DNA of 64,000 nucleotides from Streptomyces sp. RPT161 (GCF_027533845.1 NZ_JAPZVN010000001.1:310001-374000), one strand, 5' to 3'; shown: positions 15,567 through 25,910, counted from the first letter of the stretch. Numbers and translations: made by a program. The notes: generated by a model not told the origin, from the letters alone.

Positions 15567-18500
15567 CTACTCCACCACCTGCCGCCCCTCGGGCCGGGCA
15601 CTGCACGCCCGGCGGAAGGCGCAGCGCTCGCAGTGCTGGCCCGGCGTGGGGGTGAAACGTTCGTCCAGTACCCGTCCCGCGGCGGTCGCCAGGAGGTCGG
15701 CTGCCCAGTCGCCGTCCAGCGGCGGCTGGGACTGCGCCTTCGGCAGGGCGTCGCCGCCCTCCTTGCGTACGGCGCCCTGGCGCAGGTGCACCAGTTCCGC
15801 GCCGCCCGGGAGGGTGCCGTGGTCGCCCAACGCGCCTTCGCGTACGGCGAGCTGGTAGACGGCGAGCTGCGGGTGCCGGGAGACCTCGGCGGCGGTCGGC
15901 GGCGCCCCCTTGCCGGTCTTGAAGTCGACCACGTAGAGGTGGCCTTCGGCGTCCCGCTCGACCCGGTCCATGCTGCCGCGGATCCGCACCGCGTACTCAC
16001 CCGCCTCCAGGGTGACGTCGAAGCCGTGCTCCGAGGCGACCGGTTGCCGACCGCGCTCCATGACGTGCCAGCGCAGGAAGCGTTCCAGCGCGGCCCGTGC
16101 CTGCTCCCGCTCCTGCCGCGACTTCCAGGGCGCGTCGAAGGCGAGCGCGTCCCACACCGAGTCCAGGCGCGCCATCAGCACGTCGAGGGCGGCCGGTGTG
16201 CGGCCGGTGGCGACCTCGTCGGCGAGCACATGGATGACGTTGCCGAAGCCCTGGGCGGCGGTCGACGGGTCGTCGGCCCGCACCTCTCGGCCCAGGAACC
16301 ACTGCAGCGCACAGGTGTTGACGAGCTGGTCGAGAGCGCTTCCGGACAGCGCCAGCGGGCGGTCCCGGTCGCGCAGGGGGACGGTGGCGCGGGTCGGCTC
16401 ATTAAGTCCCCACCAGCGGTCCGGATGCGCGGCCGGTACCAGGGCGTACCCCTCGTCGTCCCGGAGCGCCGCCAGCCGGGCCAGCCGGGTGGCGGCCGCG
16501 GCGCGCAGCGCGGGCGAGGCGGCGGGATCGACGGTGGTGGCGCGCAGTTCGGCGACGAGCGCGGCGACGGAGAGCGGGCGGCGCGGCCGATGCGTCACAT
16601 CGAGTGGCTCGACGCCCAGCTCGGTCAGGAAGCGCGACGGCTGGTCGCCGTCATCGGCCGGGGCCTTGACGGCGGTGACGACGAGCCGCTCCTTGGCGCG
16701 GGTGCAGGCGACGTAGAACAGCCGCCGCTCCTCGGCGAGCAGCGCGCCCGCCGGAAGCGGCTCGGCGAGTCCGTCGCGGCCGATCCGGTCGGCTTCGAGC
16801 AGCGAGCCGCGGCGGCGCACGTCGGGCCACAGGCCCTCCTGCACGCCCGCCACGACGACCAGCCGCCACTCAAGTCCCTTGCTGCGGTGGGCGGTCATCA
16901 AACTGACCGCCTCCGGGCGCACGGTCCTGCGGGACAGCACGTCCGCCGCGATGTCCTGGGCGTCCAGTTCTTCAAGGAAGTTCAGCGCGCCCCGGCCGCC
17001 GGTGCGCTGCTCGGCGCGGGCCGCGGTCTCGAACAGCGCGCAGACCGCGTCGAGGTCCCGGTCGGCGTTGCGCGCCGCGGCGCCGCCGCGCAGCGCGGCA
17101 CGCTCCAGCCGCTCCGGCCACGAGGTGCCGGACCACAGCCGCCACAACGCCGCTTCGGCGGTACCGCCGCGGGCGAGGATCTCCCGTGCCTCCCGCAGCA
17201 GCCCGCCCAGCAGGTGGGCGCGCCTGGCGTACGCGGGATCGTGGGCCACCAGCAGCTCGGGCCGCGCCAACGCCTCCGCGATCAGCACGTCCGACGGCCG
17301 CGGCACGGCCCGTCCCGCGGCCCGCTTCTCCTCCCGCAACGCCCGCCCGAGCCGCCGCAGTTCGGCGGCGTCCATGCCGCTCAGGGGGGAGGTGAGCAGG
17401 GTGATGGCGTCCTCGACGGGGAGCCAGTCGGCTTCTGCCGGGGTCTGCGGGGTGGGCGGCCCCTGCTCAAGCGCCGCCGTTACGGGGTCGTCGGCCGGAG
17501 TGTGGGCGGCCGCAAGCGCCGCCGCTTCGGGTGCGGGGTGCCCGTCCGGAACAAGAGCCTCCGATTCCGGTGCCGAAGGCGTGTCCGTCGCGCGTGGGGC
17601 GGGCAGGACCGGTTCGTCGTCGCCCTCCCCGGCCCGCGCCAGCGCCGCCCTCGCCGCGACCCGCAGCGCCAGCAGTAGCGGGGCCACCGCTGGTTCCTGG
17701 CGTAGCGGGAGGTCGTCGCCGGTGATCTCCACGGGGACCCCCGCGGTGGTCAGGGCGCGGCGCAGGGCGGGGAGGGAGCGGGCGCCCGCGCGGACCAGTA
17801 CGGCCATCTCCCGCCACGGAACGCCGTCCTCCAGGTGGGCGCGGCGCAGGATGTCGGCGATGTTGTCGGTCTCGGCGCCCGGCGTGGGGTACGTGACGAC
17901 CGCCACGCTCCCGCCGTTCCGTACCGCCGCCAGCTCGCGGTGGGCCCGTACCGCCTCCGCGGGGAGGCGGGTGAGCGGCATCCTGCGGGTGATCAGCCGG
18001 GTCGCGGCGAGCAGATCGGCGCCCGCGCGGCGGGAGACGCCGAGCACCTCGACGGGGGCCGGGCGGCCGTCCACGCGGCGGAAGTCGGTCGGGAAGTCGA
18101 GGATGCCGTTCACGTCGGCGCCGCGGAACGCGTAGATGGACTGGTCGGGGTCGCCGAACGCCACCAGGGTCCGGCCGCCGCCCGCGAGCGCGCGCAGCAA
18201 CCGCAACTGCGCCCGGTCGGTGTCCTGGTACTCGTCGACGAACACCGCGTCATACCGCCCGGCGCCCGGACCCAGCCGTTCCGCGAGCAGCGCCGCGCGG
18301 TGCACCAACTCCGCGTAGTCGATGGCGCCTTGGGCGTCCAGCACATCGAGGTACTGGGCGAGGAACCCGGCCGCCGCCGTCCAGTCCGGCCGCCCGGCTC
18401 CGCCCGCGAAGGCGGCCAGCTCATCGGGCCCGAGCCCCAGTTCGCGGCTGCGCGCCAGCACCGCCCGCACCTCGTCCGCGAAGCCCCGGGTGGTCAGGCA

Positions 18501-19022
18501 GGCGCGCAGTTCGTCGGGCCAGCGCAACGAGCCGAGGCCCGCCCGCTCCAACTCGGCCTGGCCCGCCAGCAGGTCCCGTACCACCAGGTCCTGCTCGGGG
18601 CCGGACAGCAGGCGCAGCGGATACGCGAACAGCTCGGGGTCCTGGTGGGCGCGGACGAACCCGTAGGCGAACGAGTGGAAGGTGGTGGCGCGCGGCGCGC
18701 CCGCACCGCCGAGCCGGGCCGCGATACGGTCACGCAACTCCACCGCGGCCCTGCGGCTGAAGGTCAGCACCAGGATCCGCTCGGCGTCGGTGCCCTGGCG
18801 CACCCGCCGCGCCACCGCCTCCACCAGCGTGGTCGTCTTGCCGGTGCCCGGGCCGGCGAGCACCAGAAGCGGTCCGCCCGCGTGGTCAACCACCGCGCGC
18901 TGTCTGGCGTCCAGAACAGGGAGCACGGACGGTTCCGGACGGGTGCGGACCAGCCGATAGCCGCCGGCGGCCGAGGTGCGGGCCGGCCGGTCGGCGGTGG
19001 GACGAGTGGACGAGGAGGTCAC
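15567..19022 (-). CDS. adnA: AdnA-like UvrD helicase-nuclease subunit with Fe-S staple
   Basis: This 1151-residue protein has Walker A AGPGTGKTTT near residue 55, VDEYQDTD near 250 and a C-terminal RecB-like nuclease with IRGSMDRV and VVDFKTGKG. One cysteine before the nuclease (NTCALQW) and three after it (CERCAFRRAC) match the four-Cys iron-sulfur staple known from AddB/AdnA-type nucleases. The start is a GTG at 19022. The AdnA-then-AdnB order on the same strand matches mycobacteria. Together they form a heterodimeric end-resection motor-nuclease. An Ala/Pro-rich insertion of about 100 residues near 460-560 is probably a flexible linker. Confidence 0.87.
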   Translation of the reverse strand: MTSSSTRPTADRPARTSAAGGYRLVRTRPEPSVLPVLDARQRAVVDHAGGPLLVLAGPGTGKTTTLVEAVARRVRQGTDAERILVLTFSRRAAVELRDRIAARLGGAGAPRATTFHSFAYGFVRAHQDPELFAYPLRLLSGPEQDLVVRDLLAGQAELERAGLGSLRWPDELRACLTTRGFADEVRAVLARSRELGLGPDELAAFAGGAGRPDWTAAAGFLAQYLDVLDAQGAIDYAELVHRAALLAERLGPGAGRYDAVFVDEYQDTDRAQLRLLRALAGGGRTLVAFGDPDQSIYAFRGADVNGILDFPTDFRRVDGRPAPVEVLGVSRRAGADLLAATRLITRRMPLTRLPAEAVRAHRELAAVRNGGSVAVVTYPTPGAETDNIADILRRAHLEDGVPWREMAVLVRAGARSLPALRRALTTAGVPVEITGDDLPLRQEPAVAPLLLALRVAARAALARAGEGDDEPVLPAPRATDTPSAPESEALVPDGHPAPEAAALAAAHTPADDPVTAALEQGPPTPQTPAEADWLPVEDAITLLTSPLSGMDAAELRRLGRALREEKRAAGRAVPRPSDVLIAEALARPELLVAHDPAYARRAHLLGGLLREAREILARGGTAEAALWRLWSGTSWPERLERAALRGGAAARNADRDLDAVCALFETAARAEQRTGGRGALNFLEELDAQDIAADVLSRRTVRPEAVSLMTAHRSKGLEWRLVVVAGVQEGLWPDVRRRGSLLEADRIGRDGLAEPLPAGALLAEERRLFYVACTRAKERLVVTAVKAPADDGDQPSRFLTELGVEPLDVTHRPRRPLSVAALVAELRATTVDPAASPALRAAAATRLARLAALRDDEGYALVPAAHPDRWWGLNEPTRATVPLRDRDRPLALSGSALDQLVNTCALQWFLGREVRADDPSTAAQGFGNVIHVLADEVATGRTPAALDVLMARLDSVWDALAFDAPWKSRQEREQARAALERFLRWHVMERGRQPVASEHGFDVTLEAGEYAVRIRGSMDRVERDAEGHLYVVDFKTGKGAPPTAAEVSRHPQLAVYQLAVREGALGDHGTLPGGAELVHLRQGAVRKEGGDALPKAQSQPPLDGDWAADLLATAAGRVLDERFTPTPGQHCERCAFRRACSARPEGRQVVE

Positions 19023-19310
19023 GTGGATCGGCGGTTCCGGTTCCGTGCGGGGTGGTACTGGGCGCGCTGGCGCGGTTGTTCGCGGGCAGCCCTCGACGCT
19101 ACGCGACGCGCCTCGGACGGTTCATCGCGGCTCTCTGCTTCAGCCTCCTCCCAGGACCGGTCCGCTGTCCCGGGAACCACTCGACGATCATCCGCCTCAC
19201 TCGTTCGGGGGCAGCGCAGGGCGGTGGCCTTGGCCGCTACTCCGTCCGGGCGGCGGCGAGCATGGCGGGTGCCCGAATGGCGGAAGCTGGATGGTGTGAA
19301 CAGCCGGTCG

Positions 19311-19709
19311 TCAGCCGCCCCCGCCCCTCCCGCGTGCCGGGGACTCCCCCGCGCGGCCGTCCCAGCGTGCCTGTGCCATGTCCAGCCGCGGTATGTGGTC
19401 GTCGGCGGCGCGCCCGGCGGAGCGCAGCGGGGTGCCCTCCTGGCGGTAGCGCGCGAGCGCGCGCAGTTCGTGTCCCGGCAGCAGCACGCCGTCCGCCCGC
19501 ACCACGCGCCACCAGGGCGCCGCGCCGCCGTACAGTGCCATCACCCGGCCCACCTGCCGGGGTCCCCCCTCCTCCAGCCACTCAGCGACGTCGCCGTACG
19601 TCATCACCCTGCCGGGCGGAATCAGTTCGGCGACGCCGAGCACCCGCTCCGCGTATTCGGGGAGCTCAGCGGGCTCCTCCAGGAACCGGTTCTCGCTCAC
19701 GTCCCCCAT
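19311..19709 (-). CDS. alkyltransferase-like (ATL/MGMT-fold) DNA repair protein
   Basis: This 132-residue protein has the MGMT DNA-binding fold (PPGRVMTYGDVAEWL, then VGRVMALYGG). The position of the alkyl-acceptor cysteine is Trp: PWWRVV replaces the usual PCHRV. This marks it as an ATL protein, which binds O6-alkylguanine and recruits nucleotide excision repair instead of reversing the lesion. Both an ATG at 19709 and a GTG at 19700 are possible starts; I prefer the ATG. The last 20 residues are a basic Gly/Arg tail. A 288-base spacer before adnA holds no gene I can support and probably the adnAB promoter. Confidence 0.87.
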   Translation of the reverse strand: MGDVSENRFLEEPAELPEYAERVLGVAELIPPGRVMTYGDVAEWLEEGGPRQVGRVMALYGGAAPWWRVVRADGVLLPGHELRALARYRQEGTPLRSAGRAADDHIPRLDMAQARWDGRAGESPARGRGGGG

Positions 19710-19739
19710 CCTGCCGCACCCCACCGACAGCTCCGGCGG

Positions 19740-19748
19740 TTGTCCACA
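19740..19748 (+). other. DnaA-box nonamer (TTGTCCACA)
   Basis: The perfect streptomycete-type nonamer lies in the divergent spacer between the ATL gene and the large membrane protein gene. It is the fourth such nonamer in the left part of the window. Confidence 0.4.
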
Positions 19749-19873
19749 GGCCGGTCCGCTGACCGGGCGGCACGGCGCGTCAGCGCATACCATCCGGGGT
19801 GCACACCCTCGAAATGCCCCCTCATGCCCCCATACGAGGTCCGGCCATGCCACCATCTTCCGGGCGGTGACTG

Positions 19874-22816
19874 GTGATACGAGATCAAGAACCAACGGCC
19901 GGAGAGCTGGGCGACAAGGCGCAGGACGCACTCCGCGCCGCCTCAGGGCTGCCCGCGACCATGGCGGCGGGTAACCCCCAGGGGCACGAGGACCCCGAGC
20001 GGCCCGGCCCGGACCGCACGGGCGGCGACCCCGCGCCCCCGCCACCGGACCAGACCGGCCCACCCCCGTCCACCGATCGACCGGACGACGTGGACCACGC
20101 CGGTCACCCCCCGCACCCCGAACCCCCCGCGAGCGCCGTGGACGAGGTCGTAAGGGCCGCCACCGCCGCCCAGCGGCGCCCGGCGGGACCGGCCGAGCCG
20201 CCGTCCGGCGCGCACCCGGTGAGCGGGCCACCCGCCGTGGAGCACGTCGACCAGCTGGCGGGCGACGAACCGCTGCTGGCCGCCCGGGTGCACCGCCCGG
20301 CGGACCTGCTCAGGTTCCTGATGGGCATCCTCGGGGTCGGCATCGTGCTGGCGATCGCCGGGTTCGCGCACGGCACCACGGCCGGTGTGGCCAACGACAT
20401 CGCGAACGGCGCCCGCCACGCGCCGTCCATCCTCACCAGCATCGCCGGGTTCACCGCGAGCGTCGCGGTGCTGATCGTGCCGGTCGCGTTCGCCGTGGAG
20501 CGGCTGATCAAGCGGGACGGACTACGGGTCGCCGACGGTGTGCTGGCGGCCGTGCTCGCGCATGGTGTGTCGCTCGCCGGTGACCTGTGGGTGACCAACT
20601 CCGCGCCCTCGGCGATCCGTGACGCGCTCACCAGGACCGCGCCGAGCGGTGGCATCACCGATCCCGTGCACGGCTATCTGGCGCCGGTCATCGCCTACAT
20701 GACCGCGGTGGGCATGGCCCGCAGGCCGCGCTGGCGGGTGGCGCTGTGGTTCGTGCTGCTGCTGGACTCCTTCGCGGTGCTCGTCGGCGGCTACACCACA
20801 CCGTTCTCCATCATCACCACGGTGCTGATCGGCTGGACCGTCGCCTACGGCACCGTCTACACGGTCGGCTCGCCCAACGTCCGGCCCACCGGGCGGACGC
20901 TGCTGGCCGGCCTGCAGCGGCTCGGCTTCAGCCCGGTCACCGCACAGCGGCTGGACGACGGTGGCCCGGAGGCCGCGGACTCCGAACGCGGCCGTCGCTA
21001 CCTGGTCACCCTGGAGGACGGCCGTCCGCTGGACATCACGGTGGTCGATCGCGAGCAGCAGGCGCACGGCTTCTTCTACCGGGTGTGGAGACGGCTGCAA
21101 CTGCGCGGCGTCAACGAGGAGCGGCACAGCCTCCAGTCGCTGCGCCAGGCACTTGAACAGGAGGCGCTGCTCGCCTACGCGGCGATCTCCGCCGGGGCGC
21201 ACGCCCCCAAGCTCATCGCCACCTCGGAGCTGGGCCCGGACGCGGTGATGCTGGTCTACGAGCACATCGACGGCCGCTCCCTGGACACCCTCAGCGACGA
21301 GGAGATCACCGACGCGGTGCTGGACGGAGCCTGGCAGCAGGTCAAGGCGCTGCAGTCGCGTCGCATTTCGCACCGCCGGCTGGTCGGTGAGTCACTGCTG
21401 GTAGATCGTTCCGGCACCCTCTATGTGACCGATCTGCGCAGCGGCGAGATCGCGGCGGGCGACATCGTGCTGCGGATGGACATCGCCCAGTTGCTCACCA
21501 CCTTCGCGCTGCGGGTCGGCCCGGAGCGGGCCGTCGCCTCCGCGGTGCGGGTACTCGGCCCGGACGCGGTGGCGGACAGCCTGCCGATGCTGCAACCGAT
21601 CGCGCTCAGCCGCTCCACCCGCGCCACCCTGCGGCAGCTCGCCAAGGAGCGGGCGGAGCGCGAGCGCGCAGCCGTCATCGAGGCCACCCGCACCAAGAAG
21701 ACCGTGGAGCCCGCCCAGCTCTCCGCGGACCGCAAGGTCGCCAAGGCGCAGCGGAAGGCGGAGAAGGACGCGGAGAAGCGCGCCATGGAGGAGGCGCTGG
21801 AGGCGGCCCGTGAGGAGGACCTGCTGTCGCAGATACGGCAGCAGGTGTTGCAGATCCGGCCGCAGGCGCCCGTACAGCCCGCCCGGCTGGAGCGCTTCAA
21901 GGCCCGCACCCTGGTCAGCTACATCGCCGGGGCGATCGCCGGATACTTCCTGCTCTCCCAGTTCGCCCAGCTCAAGTGGGGCGACCTGATCAGCCACGCC
22001 AACTGGGCCTGGGTGCTGGCGGTGTTGGCGCTGTCCGCGCTGACCTACATCCCCGCGTCGATGAGCCTGCTGGGCTTCGTCCCGGAGAAGGTGCCGTTCG
22101 GCCGTACCGTGCTGGCGCAGGTGGCGGGGAACTTCGTCAAGCTGGTGGCGCCCGCGGCGGTCGGCGGTGTGGCGCTCAACACCCGCTTCCTGCAGCGCAA
22201 CGGCGTCCGTCCGGGCCTGGCGGTGGCCAGCGTCGGCGCGTCCCAACTGGCCTCGCTCGGCGGCCACATCATGCTGCTGGCGACCTTCGGCTACCTCACC
22301 GGCACCCAGCACGCACCGTCCCTGTCCCCGTCCCGCACGGTGATCGCCGGGCTGCTGACCGCGGCCGTCCTGGTGCTGGTCGTCACGGCCGTGCCGCAGT
22401 TGCGCAAGTTCGTCTCCACCCGGATCCGGTCGCTGTTCGCCGGGGTCGTGCCGCGCATGCTGGACATGCTGCAACGGCCGAAGAAGCTGGCCACCGGCGC
22501 GGCCGGGGTGGTCCTGCTGACGCTGCTGAACGTGGCCTGCCTGGACGCCTCGATCCGCACCTTCGGCTTCAACTCGATGAGCTTCGCCAGCGTCGCGGTG
22601 GTCTTCCTGGTGGCCAACGCGGCCGGGTCCGCGGTGCCGTCACCGGGCGGTGTGGGCCCCATCGAGGCGGCTCTGTCCGGTGCCCTGACCTTCGCCGGGA
22701 TGCCCTACGACCGGGCGATCTCGGCGGTGCTGCTGTTCCGTCTCGCGACGTTCTGGCTGCCGGTGCTGCCCGGCTGGATCTCCTTCACCCACCTCACTCG
22801 CAAGGGCGCGCTATAG
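19874..22816 (+). CDS. multidomain membrane protein: kinase-like domain plus LPG-synthase-type flippase domain
   Basis: This protein of about 980 residues has four parts. A Pro-rich N-terminus (1-140) is probably disordered. About six membrane helices span 150-330. A soluble region at 370-590 resembles an aminoglycoside-phosphotransferase/kinase-like fold (YEHIDGRSL, ISHRRLVGESLLV, VTDLRSG). A charged coiled-coil (590-670) leads to a C-terminal multi-pass domain of the lysylphosphatidylglycerol-synthase transmembrane type with PSPGGVGPIEAAL. The last domain flips lipids in MprF; no aminoacyl-transferase domain is present. The kinase-like part has degenerate catalytic motifs. The start GTG at 19874 is uncertain because the N-terminus is not conserved in character. 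Confidence 0.75.
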   Translation: MIRDQEPTAGELGDKAQDALRAASGLPATMAAGNPQGHEDPERPGPDRTGGDPAPPPPDQTGPPPSTDRPDDVDHAGHPPHPEPPASAVDEVVRAATAAQRRPAGPAEPPSGAHPVSGPPAVEHVDQLAGDEPLLAARVHRPADLLRFLMGILGVGIVLAIAGFAHGTTAGVANDIANGARHAPSILTSIAGFTASVAVLIVPVAFAVERLIKRDGLRVADGVLAAVLAHGVSLAGDLWVTNSAPSAIRDALTRTAPSGGITDPVHGYLAPVIAYMTAVGMARRPRWRVALWFVLLLDSFAVLVGGYTTPFSIITTVLIGWTVAYGTVYTVGSPNVRPTGRTLLAGLQRLGFSPVTAQRLDDGGPEAADSERGRRYLVTLEDGRPLDITVVDREQQAHGFFYRVWRRLQLRGVNEERHSLQSLRQALEQEALLAYAAISAGAHAPKLIATSELGPDAVMLVYEHIDGRSLDTLSDEEITDAVLDGAWQQVKALQSRRISHRRLVGESLLVDRSGTLYVTDLRSGEIAAGDIVLRMDIAQLLTTFALRVGPERAVASAVRVLGPDAVADSLPMLQPIALSRSTRATLRQLAKERAERERAAVIEATRTKKTVEPAQLSADRKVAKAQRKAEKDAEKRAMEEALEAAREEDLLSQIRQQVLQIRPQAPVQPARLERFKARTLVSYIAGAIAGYFLLSQFAQLKWGDLISHANWAWVLAVLALSALTYIPASMSLLGFVPEKVPFGRTVLAQVAGNFVKLVAPAAVGGVALNTRFLQRNGVRPGLAVASVGASQLASLGGHIMLLATFGYLTGTQHAPSLSPSRTVIAGLLTAAVLVLVVTAVPQLRKFVSTRIRSLFAGVVPRMLDMLQRPKKLATGAAGVVLLTLLNVACLDASIRTFGFNSMSFASVAVVFLVANAAGSAVPSPGGVGPIEAALSGALTFAGMPYDRAISAVLLFRLATFWLPVLPGWISFTHLTRKGAL

Positions 22817-22866
22817 AGCTTCCTACGACGGACACGGCATCTGCCGGTCCCATCACCCGAACTTTG

Positions 22867-22910
22867 TTGCAGATGCGAGTGCGGCGGTTCTAACGTGCCG
22901 CATATGCGGC
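22867..22910 (+). promoter_or_regulatory. modA promoter with palindromic operator
   Basis: TTGCAG (22867) and TAACGT (22891) are spaced by 18 bases and followed at once by the perfect palindrome GCCGCATATGCGGC (22897-22910), which would cover the transcription start. It is 74 bases upstream of modA. A metal or molybdate repressor binding there is inference. Confidence 0.5.
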
Positions 22911-22984
22911 CCTACACCACCGGCCGGGCGGCCCGACGGGGCCGCACCATCGACCGCACTTGACGTGCAGCCCGGAGTCTCGCC

Positions 22985-23782
22985 ATGCCTCAGACCCTCG
23001 TCCGCCGTGTCGCCCTGCCAGCCGTCGCCGCCGCACTGCTGCTGCCGCTGGCCGCCTGCGGCGGTGGCAAGACCAGCGCCTCCAGCTCCCCCAGCGGCAG
23101 TGGCGGCAGCGGCGGAAGGACCACCCTCACCGTGCTCGCCGCGGCGTCGCTCACCGACGTGTTCAAGGCCGAGGGCGCGGCGTACGAGAAGTCGCACCCC
23201 GGCACCACGGTCAAGTTCTCCTTCGCCGGATCCCAGGACCTCGCCGCGCAGGTCAGCCAGGGCGCCCCGGCCGACGCGCTGGTCACCGCCGACACCAAGA
23301 CCATGGACGGCCTGAAGAAGGACACCGGCACCCCGACGGTCATCGCCAAGAACCGGCTCACCATCGCCACCGCGCCCGGCAACCCCAGGAAGATCCACGG
23401 CCTGGGCGACCTGTCGAACACGGGCCTCAAGGTGGTGCTCGCCGCCAAGCAGGTGCCGGTGGGCAACTACGGTGACAAGGTGCTGGCCGCCCAGCACGTC
23501 AACGTCAAGCCGGTGTCCGAGGAGGCCAGCGTGCGCGCCGTGCTGAGCAAGGTGGAACTCGGCGAGGCCGACGCGGGCATCGTCTACGTCACCGACGCGG
23601 AGTCCGCCAAGGGCAAGGTCGGCACCGTCACCATCCCCGACACACAGAACGCGATCGCCTCCTACCCCGCCGCCACCCTCAACGGCTCCCAGCACGCGGC
23701 CGCCGCGGCGGACTTCGTCAAGTGGCTGAGCAGCCCGCAGGCCCAGTCGATCCTGCGCTCCGCGGGCTTCCAGCAGCCGTGA
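22985..23782 (+). CDS. modA: molybdate ABC transporter substrate-binding lipoprotein ModA
   Basis: This 265-residue protein has an N-terminal lipoprotein signal: basic n-region, hydrophobic core and the lipobox LAAC at about residues 17-20. A Ser/Gly linker follows, then a periplasmic-binding-protein fold starting [12 protein letters not shown], the typical ModA opening, with GSQDLAAQV and [12 protein letters not shown] further on. It captures molybdate or tungstate outside the membrane for uptake. Its stop overlaps the next gene as GTGA, so it is coupled to the fused permease/ATPase. Confidence 0.93.
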   Translation: MPQTLVRRVALPAVAAALLLPLAACGGGKTSASSSPSGSGGSGGRTTLTVLAAASLTDVFKAEGAAYEKSHPGTTVKFSFAGSQDLAAQVSQGAPADALVTADTKTMDGLKKDTGTPTVIAKNRLTIATAPGNPRKIHGLGDLSNTGLKVVLAAKQVPVGNYGDKVLAAQHVNVKPVSEEASVRAVLSKVELGEADAGIVYVTDAESAKGKVGTVTIPDTQNAIASYPAATLNGSQHAAAAADFVKWLSSPQAQSILRSAGFQQP

Positions 23783-25737
23783 CCAGCGACCGGCCAGCGC
23801 GGCGCCCCCGGCAGAGGACTCCCCTCGCCCTCGTCCTCCCCGCGGTGGCGGCGGTCGTCTTCCTGGCGCTGCCGCTGGCCGGTGTCCTCGTCCGCACCCC
23901 CTGGTCCAACCTGGGCTCCCGGCTGACGGCGCCCGACGTCACCGAGGCGCTGGGCCTGTCCCTCACCGTCTCCTTCTGGGCGCTGGCGCTGGCGCTGCTG
24001 GTGGGCGTACCGCTGGCGTGGGTGCTGGCCCGGGTGGACTTCCCCGGCAAGACGCTGGTGCGCGCCCTGGTAATGCTGCCCATGGTGCTGCCGCCCACGG
24101 TGGGCGGTGTCGCGCTCCTGCTCGGCTTCGGCCGAAGGGGCCTGCTGGGTCCGGCACTTGAGAACATGTTCGGGACAACGCTTCCGTTCTCCACCCCGGG
24201 CGCGGTGGTGGCGGCGGCGTTCGTCGCGATGCCGTTCCTGGTCATCAGTCTGGAGGGCACCCTGGTCGCCCTCCACCCGCGCTACGAGGAGACCGCCGCG
24301 TCCCTTGGGGCACGGCCGCTGCGGGCCTTCTTCACCGTGACGCTGCCCATGACGGCACCGGGCCTGCTCGCCGCCGCCGCACTGTGCTGGGCTCGCGCCC
24401 TGGGCGAGTTCGGGGCGACGATCACGTTCGCCGGAAACCTTCCGGGAGTCACCCAGACCCTCCCGCTCCAGGTCTATCTGATGCTTCAGGACGACCCGGA
24501 GGGTGCGACGGCGGTGTCGCTGCTGCTGCTCGCGGTGGCGATGGTGGTGCTGATCGCCCTACGGGGCAGGTGGACCGGCACGAAGCCCACCACGGTGACG
24601 ACCGCGCAGCCCCGGACCAGCGGGGGCGACGGGTCGAACGGCAGCGCCCCGGAACCCCCCGCCGCCCCCCGTACGCCGCCGCGCCGGGACGAGGCGTGGC
24701 CGCTCGCCGCCGAGGTGACCGGCTTCACCCAGCTCACGCTCACGGCGGAACCCGGTACCACGATCGCCGTCGTAGGACCCAACGGCGCGGGCAAGACCAC
24801 CCTGCTGCGGGCGCTGCTCGGCCTGACGCCACTGGCCACCGCGCACAGGCTGGCCCTCGGCGGCGAGGACGTCGCCGCCCAGGCCCCCCACCGGCGCCAT
24901 GTGGCCTGGGTACCGCAGGACGGCGCCCTCTTCCCGCATCTGACCGCCCTGGGCAACACGGCGTACGGCCTACGGGCCCAGGGCGTCCCCCGGCGCTCCG
25001 CCCGCGTCGAGGCGCAGGCGTGGCTGGACCGGCTGGCGGTGGGCGACCTGGCCTCCCGCAGACCGGGGCGGCTGAGCGGTGGCCAGGCCCAACGTGTGGC
25101 GCTGGCAAGGGCGTTGGCCGCCCGTCCCCGGCTGCTGCTGCTCGACGAGCCGTTGGCGGCGCTCGACCAGTCCACGCGCGCCCATGTGCGGCACACACTG
25201 CGCGAGCACCTGGCGGACTTCCCAGGGGTGTGCCTGATCGTCACCCACGATCCGGTCGAAGCGGTCTCGCTCGCCGATCAGGTGCTCGTACTGGAAGGTG
25301 GGCGTCCGGTGCAGTTCGCCCCGCCCGCCGAGGTCTCCCGGCATCCGCGCTCGCCCTGGGTGGCCCGGATGCTCGGGCGCAACGCCTGGTCCGGCCGGAT
25401 CAGGGACTCGGTGCTCGAACTGCCCGGTGGCGGCAGGCTGATGGCCGCCGAGCCGCTGCCCGACGGCGCGGACGGCGCGGGCGCACTGGCCGTGGCCGGG
25501 CCGGAGGCGGTCTCCTTGCACCGCGAACGGCCGACGGGCAGCCCGCGCAACGTCTGGCGCGGCCGGGTAAGGGAGTTGACGGCGCTCGGTGCGCGGATCC
25601 GCGTCCTGGTCACCGCGGACGGGCTGGACGCGATCTCCGAGATCACCACCGCGGCGGCGGCCGAACTCGCCCTCTCGGAGGGCGAGGAGGTCTGGGTCAG
25701 CGTCAAGGCCACCGAGATCACGTTGATCGCGCTGTAG
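23779..25737 (+). CDS. modBC: fused molybdate permease-ATPase (ModB-ModC)
   Basis: This 652-residue single polypeptide has a ModB permease half at about 1-260, with several membrane helices and the ABC-permease loop [12 protein letters not shown] Pro/Thr linker follows. The ModC half has Walker [10 protein letters not shown] near 335, signature [15 protein letters not shown] near 430, Walker B LLLLDEP near 455 and a C-terminal TOBE-like domain that binds molybdate. I chose the GTG at 23779 because it overlaps the modA stop and has the expected short N-terminus. Separate genes are the usual form; the fusion makes subunit stoichiometry one to one. Confidence 0.9.
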   Translation: MTSDRPARRPRQRTPLALVLPAVAAVVFLALPLAGVLVRTPWSNLGSRLTAPDVTEALGLSLTVSFWALALALLVGVPLAWVLARVDFPGKTLVRALVMLPMVLPPTVGGVALLLGFGRRGLLGPALENMFGTTLPFSTPGAVVAAAFVAMPFLVISLEGTLVALHPRYEETAASLGARPLRAFFTVTLPMTAPGLLAAAALCWARALGEFGATITFAGNLPGVTQTLPLQVYLMLQDDPEGATAVSLLLLAVAMVVLIALRGRWTGTKPTTVTTAQPRTSGGDGSNGSAPEPPAAPRTPPRRDEAWPLAAEVTGFTQLTLTAEPGTTIAVVGPNGAGKTTLLRALLGLTPLATAHRLALGGEDVAAQAPHRRHVAWVPQDGALFPHLTALGNTAYGLRAQGVPRRSARVEAQAWLDRLAVGDLASRRPGRLSGGQAQRVALARALAARPRLLLLDEPLAALDQSTRAHVRHTLREHLADFPGVCLIVTHDPVEAVSLADQVLVLEGGRPVQFAPPAEVSRHPRSPWVARMLGRNAWSGRIRDSVLELPGGGRLMAAEPLPDGADGAGALAVAGPEAVSLHRERPTGSPRNVWRGRVRELTALGARIRVLVTADGLDAISEITTAAAAELALSEGEEVWVSVKATEITLIAL

Positions 25738-25872
25738 GACGCGGCGGCGGCCCTTGGCGCGACGCATACCGCGAAACCCCGACACCTGACTGACCTCTGT
25801 CAAATTTTGTTCAAGTTAACGCCGCCCGCTCCCCCTCCGCACACCTCCCGTGATCGGGTCTGCCTCGCATCG

Positions 25873-25910
25873 CGACACCACGAGCTGTGGTGACAGCGGC
25901 CGTGGTGTCG
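25873..25910 (+). other. stem-loop upstream of the secreted beta-propeller gene
   Basis: Perfect 10-base arms (CGACACCACG and CGTGGTGTCG) flank an 18-base interior and end 24 bases before the ATG. It may be a leader hairpin affecting translation or a dyad operator. Confidence 0.35.

Noticed and set aside
13276-19877. Several very long plus-strand frames opposite adnA/adnB
   Set aside because: Mirror frames of the helicase-nuclease genes; no recognisable motifs.
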